Source: Perca fluviatilis (Eukaryota > Chordata > Actinopteri > Perciformes > Percidae). Taken from it: a stretch of DNA of 64,000 nucleotides. Numbering within the stretch: the first letter of the stretch is position 1; each line of letters starts with the position of its first letter. The DNA is taken from positions 12,292,080 to 12,356,079 of the forward strand of contig NC_053134.1 of NCBI RefSeq assembly GCF_010015445.1, given 5' to 3'. The position numbers and the translations under genes are program-made. This document shows, piece by piece, positions 45,601 through 58,000 of this stretch. The notes under the pieces are model-generated. The model was not told the DNA's origin and did no database searches. It saw nothing but the letters and a program-made list of their open reading frames with translations.

Positions 45601-48600
45601 GAGGTGAGTACCTTTTACTATTTAGCAGATTGTGTGGTAACTAGAATAAGTGCTTCCCTCAGATCCCTATGTTTAACATGCATCCATGCAGTGGTAGAAT
45701 GTATATGTGTATTTACTCAAGTATGTGCGTGTACTGTACTGTGTTTGTGGTACTTGTACTTTACCTGAGCCTTTTCTTTTCATGCCACTTTCTACTTCTA
45801 CTCCACTACACCTCAGAGGGAAATATTGTACTTTTTACTCCACTACATTAATCTGACAGCTTTAGTATCTTTACAAATTAAGACTTTTGTACACAAAACA
45901 CATATAGTTTATAAAATACAATGTTTCATTATGAATGAAACTACGCAACTATAGGCCTACAAGTATATCTGAAATGATTAGCTGATTAATAACTTATTTG
46001 ATCGACAGAACAGTTTTGATCGTTTTGAGTTTTTAAAATGTGAGCATTTTTCTGCATTGAGTACTTTTACTTTTAATACTTTAAGTACATTTTCCTGATG
46101 ATACTTACATACTTTTACTTAAGTAACATTTTTAATGCAGGACTTTTACTTGTAACAGAGTATTTTTTACAGTGTTATATTAGTACTTTTATTTAAGTAA
46201 CTGATCTGAATACTTCTTCCATCACTGCATCCATGGCATATAGTAGTAAACTGACTTTCAACTTGATAGTTTTCTACCATTATATGCAAAATATAGTTTT
46301 TGAAATATAGAATTTGCGGAATATAGCATATTTCAAAGTCTTATGCTGTGTCTCAATTTGCGTACTTACACTTGCTATTTTGAGTGCATAAGTGCGTTCA
46401 CACTGACAAGTATGTCAAAATGCAGTGCACTGTGGGTACCCAGATGTTGCACTCATAACGATCAAAAAGCTGAGTGTGGAACGCCTCACCTTCTATGGTC
46501 ACCATCTTGGCTGCGTAGCCGAAGGGAAAGGACAACCAAACTTGTGAAAATGGCGGCTGAAGCTGCAGCGGTTGCTCCGAGGAACACCGAACTATACGTC
46601 GGTGGCGAAATCTCCCCATCGCGTGAAACAGTGAGCACACACAAGCAAGAAACAGTAAAAGCATGTTCATTTTTAATAAAACTGAAGTGAGAAAAAAAGC
46701 TGGCAGATCTTTTTGCGGGCAATAATAGGTGGTGGTAATGCTCCAGTCGGTTTCAATTCAGCAATAAAAAAAACAGCAGAAGCGGTCAAAAGTTGCGATT
46801 GTCATTTCTGGTAGGTGCATAACGGCCATTTGCAGTTTTAAGACACTACACTGTGAAAATTCACACTACACAAGTAAATTGAGACACAGCATTACACTAT
46901 GACACTGATCGACCAGACAGTCCCGGGGGCGGTTCAGCGAAAAGAGGAGGCGTTTTCCGGCGCAAACGTTCCCTAGTGCTATTTTGCAGTTTCAGAAAAC
47001 AATTCCGCCACTGACCAGGAAAAACCTGGTCTAAAGTCAGTGGCGCTAGTCTAAAGTTAGTAGCGTGTTATTCAGATGCTATTTTAGGGGCGCAAACCAT
47101 ACATAATTACAAAGAAAAATATTACTGAAAATGCGCTTCAGATGTTTGGATAGGTCAGGAGGCACTTTACAGTACAGTCCTTATAAAGTCCCAGCATTCT
47201 TTGTGGCTTGTTGTGTTTTACACATTTCCATGAATCATAGATGTGTTGATGACATAAATCAGGAAATATTAGAGGACTTAAGGAGACCTGATGTTGAACT
47301 ACGCTGGGATTGGACACTCCGGCGGATTCTGGTCCTGGAGTGGCAATGCGCGATGCGCTCCTGATGGAGCCGGTGGACGGAGATGGAGTGGGGGGAAGAG
47401 GAAGGGGCACAACATGTGCAGGTGGTGCGTTTGGAGGCCCACGCTCCATGGCTGCAGCAATCCTCTCCAGACTTGAGAAGATGCGCCCGAGTGGCCGCAG
47501 CAACATCGCCACCCGGCCAAGACGGGCATTTATTACTTTGCCGCATCCCGGACAGCTCCCGCTGGCGTGCGCCAGGCAAATCCGCCGTTATAATAGCAAT
47601 TCACCATGGAACAAGCGTGCCTGCTCTTAAAGGGAATGTGAGATGACGCTCTGATTGGTTTATTGCACGTTACGCCCAAACCACACCTAGCTACTTCAGA
47701 CCAACCCATTTAAGATTTGCGTCGGGCGCAAGAGTCATTTATCCCGCCGGTATAATAGCAACAGCGCCCGAGATCCGCCCACAAAGCTACTTGCGTTTCA
47801 CGTTTGATACTTGCGTTTCAGATCGTTAAAATAGGGCCCATAGAGTGTGACATTTAGCTTAGTTTTAAAACAACACTTCTGACTTTGACATTTTTTAACC
47901 ATGGAAGGTAACCATAGCAAAATTATTCATGCTACGTCTCCATTTAACTCAGTGTTGAATCAAACCTAACCCAGAGTTAAACTGACTAGATACAGACCTA
48001 TAAAAATGGATGGCAAACACAACCTCTACCTTCCTCTAAATGACCATGAAAGAAGCATAATAATATACTCTGAGGTGTCCCAATATAAGTAAACAATAGA
48101 AGAGATGAAGGGGATGGTATCGGTGATAAAAGTGTCCCTATAGTTTTTTTCTCCGAACACCTCAGAGTAAATTATTACTGTTGCAAAGTCCCCACAATCT
48201 CACCTAACACACCAGAAAAAGCTGCCTACATCACAGCTGTTACACATTAGTATGACATATGTAACCCTTTAGCTGTGACACACACTTGGTTACACTCTAT
48301 AAATCTGTTGAGGGGACAACTGAGCACTTTGGAAATTGATGACATCTCAGGCATCTGTGTGTTTGGCCCATGGGCTTGGACCCTGCAAACTATTAGTTGT
48401 GTCAGTGTGTTACATTGAAATAATTGTTTTTACCAGTGCGGTTTGGTCGGATCACAGGGGCAGGACTGGTAATTTCTCCCAGCTTGTCTCCATATTCTTC
48501 CACTTCTTCACCTTCTTCTTCCATCTCTTCTTTATGGAGGTGATGGTGGAGGGATATCACCACATCATCTGGCTCATTTTTACTCTCAGTCACTGCAGTT

Positions 48601-49371
48601 GTTCCATCTGGATCCACAGACTTTACCATGAACTTGTATTCCAACCCTGTAATGATACAAACATAACACACAGCAACTAAGAATTATGCTTTTAATATTT
48701 TCTATCTTGTACTAATACAGCACCACACTTTGAAATAATAATAAATTATTCAGTGGCAAAGTTTGAGTAAATAAATCCGTCTGAGACCATTAAATTATGA
48801 TTTCAGGTTTTAGTTTCTTAGTTTATGCCATCCAGACCATCTTAACTTTATTTATTATTTTATATTTGACTTCACTAGTAGTAGTGCTTTTTCTACTTGC
48901 AGTTCGCTGAAAGCACTGCAGCCTAATGAACAGAAACAGCAATGAAATCCAAAAAGTGATGATTTTCTTCTGCAAATACTAAGTATTTAAAAAGCAAAAG
49001 TCTGTGGTTAACATAGCAAGGAAACTTATGTTTCATAATGCCAAAATGTCTTTCATGAAAAAAGGTTGACAATACGCAGAACAGTCCTTTAAGTGTCTTG
49101 TAAGTGTGTAATGGATTCTTGGTGAGGCATCCCACTTAATGACAGTCTCGTGTTTGTGAATGGCTCTACTGTTGCTGGCACCATGGTGTGTGTTCCTCTG
49201 AGAGAACATAACAGATGGCAAAACACACACGGGTGCCATGCTGCTGCCACGGGAGCTCTACAACAAACACACACACGCACAATATGTAGGCCTGTCTCGT
49301 GGCACACATAGTATTTTCACTCTTGGATAAATGTACAAAAAAGTACATTGAGGGTTCAGAATGTACAAGTA

Positions 49372-49404
<33 letters not shown>

Positions 49405-51515
49405 CACACACACAAGCATGCATGCACACACGCACGCAAACAATCTTACCACACTTTTCTACCACCTCCAGGGTGACTAGCTCCTTCACTTCTTCAGCCT
49501 TGACAAAGAGAATGACAAGATTCAAAGTAAGTGAATTCAAGTATTCATTTTTCTAACTTTATATACAGTATATATATTGTGTGTGTGTATGCGTGTGTGA
49601 TTGTGATAAACACGTACTGAGAGTCCAGGCTCCCCCTTCTCCCCTTTTCCTCCTTCAATACCCAGTGTACCCTACGGTAAAACACATTTACAAATGCACG
49701 TGATTAATTACATGCTATCAAGCTATAAGTACAGTGGCACGAATAAGTTTATGAACCCATGCTAAAGTTAACTAAAAAGAGGAATAAAAAAAATAATCGT
49801 AATGCCTAAATTAAAAAGGAGGAAAAATTCAACCTTTAAGGACACCAATTTTCTTTGTGAATGAATAATGTATTGTAAATAAATAAATGTTCTTCCTTAA
49901 AATACAGGGGGCATAAGTAAGTACACCCCTATGTTAAATTCCCATAGAGGCAGGCAGATGTTTATTTTTAAAGGCCAGTTATTTCATGGATCCAGGATAC
50001 TATGCATCCTGATAAAGTTCCCTTGGCCTTTGGAATTAAAATAGCCCCACATTATCACATACCCTTCACCATACCTAGAGATTGGCATGGTTTTATTTCA
50101 GTTAACCTAATAGTTGGTTGGATTTGCATTGAGAGATGATTTTATGGAAAGTAGTCCATGCCAATCTCTAGGTATGGTGAAGGGTATGTGATGATATATA
50201 TTATATAGGATATATATTATAAGGAAGAACATTTATTTATTTACGATACATTATTCATTCACAAAGAAAATTGATTTTCACATTACAGTAGACAACAATG
50301 TAACTGTACATAACCCAACAAATTCAACAACAAACTATTTCCATAATTCCTATCCCATAATCAGAAGTGTGATCAATGTAGACATCTTCCCCAATCAGAG
50401 ATGCAAGAAACAAACTTTTATTGCAACATAACTGTAAGGTTTTGTCTAATTATGAATACTATAACATAAATAAATAAATAAACACTATCACAGAAGTGAA
50501 AGAAAATTGTTTACTGTAAATACTGTAAAGGTTTTCTGTAGTATACACTACACTAATCTGCATCAATTTGGTCTTCTGGTTATGGCCGTAAGGACTCGTC
50601 CACATCACAATGTATGTTTTCATAGTTGATCCACCTTGGGAAAAATCTTCTTGCATGTCGAATCCAAGCCTGACATTGGTCAACAGTAATGTCATCACAA
50701 GCCTCATCCACACTAGTGTATTATACACACTGTAAGTTACCAACACTAAGGTTGTGGGTTCAAATCCCACTAAGGTCACATAAAAATCTCACGCGTTAGG
50801 GTGGTGATTCTGGAGTTTTGCACTGGACTATATCAGGCAAAATAAACAACTATACATTCAGTATATTAGGCAAGTGGATTATTGATTATATCAGTTATGA
50901 GCATTGAGCATAGTGTTAGTAAAAAAGTATAAGAAAAATCCTATCCAAGGTTATGCATGTACTTTGTATGACCGTAGCATATTTCAATGTAAAACTGGTC
51001 TTTCTACATGTTTTTTTGTACACAGTCAATGCCAGATGTATTTAGAGTTGTGAAAAGAGGTACTTTATGATGATCTGTTGGTTTATATGAACTTAAGGTA
51101 GTGAAATATTACCACATACTTGTGAGAATAGTACCATAGCATCTAAAAAAACTATTATCACATTCATGTCGTATTGTAGCAATATCTAGAGATGTAGATG
51201 CACACAGCTGAGTGAGAAAACATTTCTGAGACCAGCAAAAATACCACAAGTGTCAAAAAACTGGCGCTGAAGGTTTGTTATATTAATAAAAATACAATAC
51301 ACTAAAACAATTAAATTCAGCTATGTTTAACATACATACTAAACTACAATTATATGCAATATAATGTATAAAATAATAAAAAAAGTTAATGTACAATACA
51401 GTTACATTTATCTGCATGATCAACAAAGGTATCCCAAGAGTTTCACCAAATTGGCATGCTTTCAAAGCCTCATGGGAGGGTCAAGACATGGCTCTCTCCA
51501 CTATATAAGTAAGAG

Positions 51516-51609
<94 letters not shown>

Positions 51610-51983
51610 GTGTTCATGAACGACTCTCACACTCTCTCCTCTTAGTCCTGGAGCCCCGGGTGCTCCCCTCTGACATGGTTTGGTTTTGCCCCTTCTGCCC
51701 CTGTCCCCCTGTTTGACAAAAATTAAAGTGAGCACAGAGAAAACACATTGTAAGTTCTGTAGTTTTCATACTATGCTAACAAGAATATGTATAATGGGAT
51801 ACAAAATAAAAACCAGCCCACTCACTTCTGAGCAGTATGAAAGACAAAGCAATTAGGTACATCCTTGGAATATCCTCATTAGAGGTTTTCAGCCACTCTC
51901 TGCCAACCCTGAAAGTCTGGTAATTGTAGCTGAAAGGAGCTTGAGTAAGATATTACTTGAAAGCTGCAGACGGAAATAGGCTT

Positions 51984-52073
<90 letters not shown>

Positions 52074-55000
52074 ATTAAGGACATGTCTGTGCTGTATTCA
52101 CTGCTGCAGTATACAGAGCGCATGCTGCCAGTCCCTCTGAACAAGGCACAGACATGGTGATGACTGTAATCAAGCTCAGCTCATCGTCCTGTTCATTGTG
52201 TTCTGCCACATTCTCACTCTTCTCTTGTAAGTTTCTTTTCTACAGAAAGGTATCTTTTTAAAGATTTGGACAAGTACCTGCTCTGGCCCATACGAGGAGT
52301 AACATTTAAATACAGTACAGCACTGGGTATTCTAGCTTGGAGTGGTCACGCATCATTGCTAATAATCCTTTGGGGCATATTATTGTGCGGTAGCAACATA
52401 CTGTTATTGTCAAATTACTGTATCAAGAAAACTAATTATTAATTCATGTACATATTTATGTTTTAACCCTACCTGATGATCCCAAGAAAAACATTTATTT
52501 TGTTATTTTCTTGTCATATCAAACAGTTTTTATGTATGAAAGTCTGGCTTAAGTATGCCATTGTATTAAGATAATAAATGGGACTGATGCTGCTTACGAG
52601 TCTAACCACGTCAACTCAAGACATTTGAAGGTCATAAGATCAAAAATGTTAGTATAATGAGGATCTGACACATGCAGAGTAGACCTACCGATTAGAGAGA
52701 TAACATTCAAATAAGTCCTTGACAGCTAGACTATTTTCAAGTTGTTATCTTGCAAAAATGACGAAGTAAAATTGTGATCATGACAACAGCTTCTTGATAT
52801 AATAAGATAATTAATGTTGATAACAAGCCCACATTTTCTTCCCTTTTTCTTTCAATTTATCAGTACCATAAAGCATTATCAACACAATGTAAAAGATATA
52901 ACTCAGGGTCATATTTCCCGAAATAGGAATACTGTACCTTAGGCCCTGTGTCCCCACGGGGTCCTGGGGGTGCTGGTGGTCCCTGATCTCCATCCATTCC
53001 TGGATTCCCTGCTGACCCCTTAAAACCTGGGAAACCTGGGAAACCTGCAGCACCCTGCATGGAGCGAGAATCTGTTGTTATGCTGTTCTTTGGCCTGAGA
53101 ATTGAACGATATATCCAACTGTCCCGAGCACACAATCAGTGGTGATAATAGTTGGATAACGACCAGGGATATTAATGTTAATTTACTAACCTTGTGTCCT
53201 TTCACTCCTGGATCACCATCAACACCATTGGTGCCTCCCTGTCCCTTATCTCCCTAAAGTGATATCACATTATAAGAGTAGTGAGTTTGTATACGTTTGG
53301 GGAAGGGAGAAAGAGAAATATGTGCACACTTGAATGTTTACCTTGCGCCCTGTGAGTCCGTTCAGCCCAGGTATACCAGGGGTGCCGTGAAACCCCATAT
53401 CGCCCTGTTTCGCATACACAGAGTTATCTACATTACTGACAGGATTTCTTCACATGACATTGTGAGATAACGTATAACTCAGTTTTGGTCTAGATGCTAA
53501 TTTAGGCCTAACCTTTTCTCCATCCAGGCCTGGACTCCCAATACGTCCAGGTAAACCTCTGAAACCCTGTAACGGCAGGTAATAGAAATGGTAACATAGC
53601 AAGCGATATCATGCAAATAGAGAAACTGCAACTCCATAAAAGAAACTAAATAAAAGCAGAGTTTAAAAAAACAAAAAAAAAAACAATGAGTGGGACAACT
53701 GTGACAAATATCTGCCTCCACCTTCTCCCCCTTCTCCCCTCTGTCTCCTGGTAAGCCTGGTTCTCCTGGATCACCCTGTGAAAAACATAAAATTAAATAA
53801 ATGATGATGTATTTTAAAAATCAAATGTCAGGATTAGTTATATAATGATTTTTCAATGTACCTGATTGCCCTTCTGGCCCAGCAGTCCCATGTCTCCTTT
53901 GTCCCCCTTGGCCCCGTCCCCTCCATGATCCCCATTGCGACCCTTAAATCACATCATGGGTGTTACTGTCAGTGAAGGCAAAACAGAATTTTGGCTCAAG
54001 TTATAATTACTGAATTTGTGTTTGCTTATGTTGTATTGTAGACCTACCATTACTCCATTGAGTCCCGGCTCTCCTGGATCTCCCTGTAAGAAAAGAAGAC
54101 AATGTCATACATAGAACTAACATACAAGTGTTGAATGGTTAAACTAATGGAGCTCAGCGTAAGTTCTTACAGGAAGACTTCATATTCCTTTTTCATCACT
54201 CCTAATTGATCAGCTGTTTCATGGCATGTCACTTGTCAGTAGTCAAATCAGATTCAGCTGTGTCGTTGTTAGTAAACCAATCAGAGTCGGCCATTTGTCA
54301 CAAGCCTATCACAGCATGACATCCTGTTTTAAATCTGCTCTCTCCTCTGTGGTTGTCAGTTGTCGTTTCAGGAATAGAGTGCGTCCCGCCTCCTCCCCTT
54401 CAACCACCTGTTTTCTCGCCCACGGCCTCGGGTATAGTCAGCGCTTGGCTATCGATTGGTTCCTGTGCACCTTCATCACCACCACCAGTGTCTGGACTCC
54501 ATCGGGGGATATGTTTGGGTTTCAATACCCCTTTATGACATATGGTTTCGATGGAGTCCAATTTCCAGAGACTTGTTACATTTTCATGTTTGTCTGTACA
54601 ATAAATATGTTCATATTTGCAAGGAAGTCTCTCCTGATTGAAATGTTGTTGCAGTGTAAAGATTTACCTTCTGGCCTACTGGTCCTCGTGCTCCAAAACG
54701 CCCTAATGCCCCCTTAGTGCCTGCGTCACCCTTTATGCCCTTTCAAAAACAATAAAAAAAATACTTCCATTATTATGATTTTTTTTGCAGTCCCATTAAT
54801 GACAAATCAAAGTATAAAGCTATTATATAAGCAATTTGATAATTGTCTTGTCAGAGACTTAATCACGACCTGTATAACATCACTGCTGTGAATTGCATTT
54901 CCATGCTTTAAATGTCTCGTGGAAAGTATTCTTATTTTTTGAGTTTTTTTTAATGTTTGCATCAGGATTTATTACCTTGACTCCAGGAGGACCGTCCTCG

Positions 55001-58000
55001 CCCTTTTCTCCTTTGTCACCATCAAAACCTGGTGGGCCTCGCTCACCCTGAAACAAAACATCTACTCAATTCTTCATAGGTCTTTATTTGTTTACTTCAT
55101 GTGTGCTTTTAGATTGTTTGTATATCTTTAGTACTCATAAAACATTTCCTCCTAATTCCTAGGTGTGTAGCCTTTGATTGTTTCAGCTTTTTTCTTCTCT
55201 TATTTATTGTGTGTATTTGTCGACTTGGGTGGTGACAGGCTGAGTACAATTACCCTCGTAAGAATAAATAGAGTGGTTTTGAATTGTGTTGAGTCTAAAC
55301 CAGATGGCAAAAATGATAAAGGATCTCACCGCTTCTCCTTTGGAACCCTTAGATCCACGGGGTCCTTGGATTTGAAGCACACTCCCCTGTAAGAAGGTAT
55401 TAAATTGTGAATAATAAATGTAATCTGTAACAAAGGATAAAGCAAGTAATGCAAATTCCCATGGAAATATACCAAGCATATCAATCATTATGCTGTACTT
55501 CTTGTCTGTGTCCAAAAAACTGCATGTGAAAGAACTGACAAAGAAACATGAAGATCATCATACCCTTTCGCCCCTGACTCCAGCTAACCCACGTTCACCC
55601 TGCAAAAAAACATGCTTTTTAAACAACTTTCCAAACATGATTTAATGTTAATGTGTCAACAAAAGCACATTATATTACTTTATACAATTCAAATTCAGTT
55701 CAATGTAATCAGCCTTTGGTTGTTGTACAGAACATGTTGTACACAACATGACCAAGTTTTAGTTGCATTTTCAGGAGGACACGAGTCACTCAGTTGTAGT
55801 CTTGATCTTTTCCGGGATTGCTCCGTTGCTGCCGGAAATTCCCCCGGATGTCACTCTTTTCGGCCGGATGTCTGTTACCTTCAGCTTTCTTTGTGTTGGA
55901 ATTTTAAACTCCGGTGGATTTATGTGGACTATGGTTAACTGCTCCTCAGATGTCCGCCCGGCACTTACCAACACCCAAGACAATTGTGATTGGTTTAAAG
56001 AAATGCCAATAAAGCACAGCATGTTTTTCTCCCATCCCGGAATGCTGTGTGTGGAATGCTGGACTGTAGACCATCCTCCACAGCGCTGTGGAGGAAGGTC
56101 TGGCAATGCAAGACTAATCAGTTGTGACACTTAGAGTAGAGAAGAAACAAGGCAGTGGCTGAAAACTGAAATCACTACTGCTGACACTTCAAAATGATTG
56201 GCACATTCTTATCTTATAAATGAAAAGGATTCTGTACGAGACATTGAACAGACATCAAAACATTGAAATGTAAATGTGGCCCTCTTTTATTCAAACCTTG
56301 TACCGCACTGCTGACGCAATAACAGCCAGTCATGTGGGAATCATCTTAGAAATTGCAGCACCTTCATAAGTTTTGTGAACCTGGTGTATAGATTTTTACA
56401 GACACTGCTCTGTAAATAGTAAAACATGAAGTTACTAGATGCAGTCCTTTTGGTGAACACACTTTGGGGATGAAAGAGGTCAGAAAATAGCACAGAAGTT
56501 TACATGTATGTATGTTGCCTGCTTCATCAGATTCCAAAATGAGCCCAAAAATCTATTATCTATCTATCAATCTATCCATAGTGATGTAATAGTTAAGGAT
56601 TTGACGTTGGGTCCCTTGGTGGAAAGAGCATCTTTTAACAAAACATTGCTGGATAACAAGATGCATCCCTTCCCACTACAGTCTCCCCTTCCTAAAATGG
56701 AAATTTCTGCAAGACAACATGTCCTGCTGGGTCCTCACATCTCAATGCAACTTTTATATTTTAACCTTTGGATGAAGTTCAACAGGTTGCTTCAACATCA
56801 AATTCAAGGAATTTTATTTAACTTGCGAAGTCTTGTTTGCTGAAATGAGAGACACCAAATTGGCATCAAACATTGTAGTAATCCAGTTTTAGCATATCAT
56901 TCATTAAGTGAGTGAGTTAAGTGAAGGAATCATATGAAGATGCATTTTTAAAACATGACAAACACAATTGTGACAAATCATGTGAAATAACAGCTCACCT
57001 TTTCACCTCTGCTGCCAGGCAAGCCTTTTAGACCCTAGTACAAAAAGGGATCAAATGAAAGGATTTTGTCTCCAAGTGAAACTCTAATAGTCTTAAATGA
57101 ATTGTTATACTCAGTTGTATGGTTTTGAAAAGTTGCTTACTAAATGCCCAGGAGCTCCTTTAATACCTAGAGTGCCTTTTTCACCCTGAAAAGAAAAGAC
57201 ATTTTGAAGTGTTCTGCATAATTCACCAACATTACAGGACTGTGCTAAATACTGTAGGTAGAAAACCAGAATAGGTAGAGCAGGTACGATTAGATCATCC
57301 TAAACTGTCTCAGAAACTGGTCAACAGTGAGGTGTAATATGTAAATTTTTAAAAAAAAAACTTATGTTTTTTACATACAGGATGGTTTCTATCAACTCAC
57401 CTTGTCTCCCCCGCAAACCACCAAGCACCAGGTTTTCTTTTTTTTTTATAAAAAAAAAAAATAAATTTTTTTTTTTTTGGAAAAAAAAAAAACCCACGCA
57501 CCATCCAGGAATACTGTCACCCTGATCAGGACAAGAGAAAGTCATCTTTTTACACTGCACAGATCAAAATGACAATAACAGTATGCTGCTACAAACACAA
57601 AACTAAGTTCTTATAATATTGTGACGGATTAAAGGGCCAAACAAAATAAAAGTAAATGCTACTCAAATATCATATATACATATATACGTATATAGAGTAC
57701 CTTTTCTCCTTTTCCTCCAGGAACACCAGGAGGACCCTTTTTAGAGAGATGCAGTGGTAGGGTAAGAAAATTTGACTACACATCATTTCAAGTTGGCAAT
57801 CAATAAGATAAAATGTCCCTTATATCATATTATGATAAAACAGAATCAAATCCTTATTTAAAGATGTTTAGTCATACTTCAGGAAACTATTGCCAAGTGT
57901 ATCAGATTATATGTGTACTTCTTTTAGAGTAGACAGATGATGACAGATCACTAAAATCGGACACAGCTTATTTTCGTACGTGAGGTCCTGCTGCTCCTCG

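Noticed and set aside
46343..46722. Frames of 78-115 residues near 46.5 kb
   Set aside because: They fall within a Harbinger-like MITE with clear borders.
47131..47646. Overlapping CpG-rich frames on both strands
   Set aside because: Not annotated as a gene; best explained as the remains of a Harbinger-type accessory protein, though this was not proven.
54226..54717. 163-residue plus-strand frame
   Set aside because: It runs through a dispersed repeat and ends opposite a collagen exon; no domain is recognisable.
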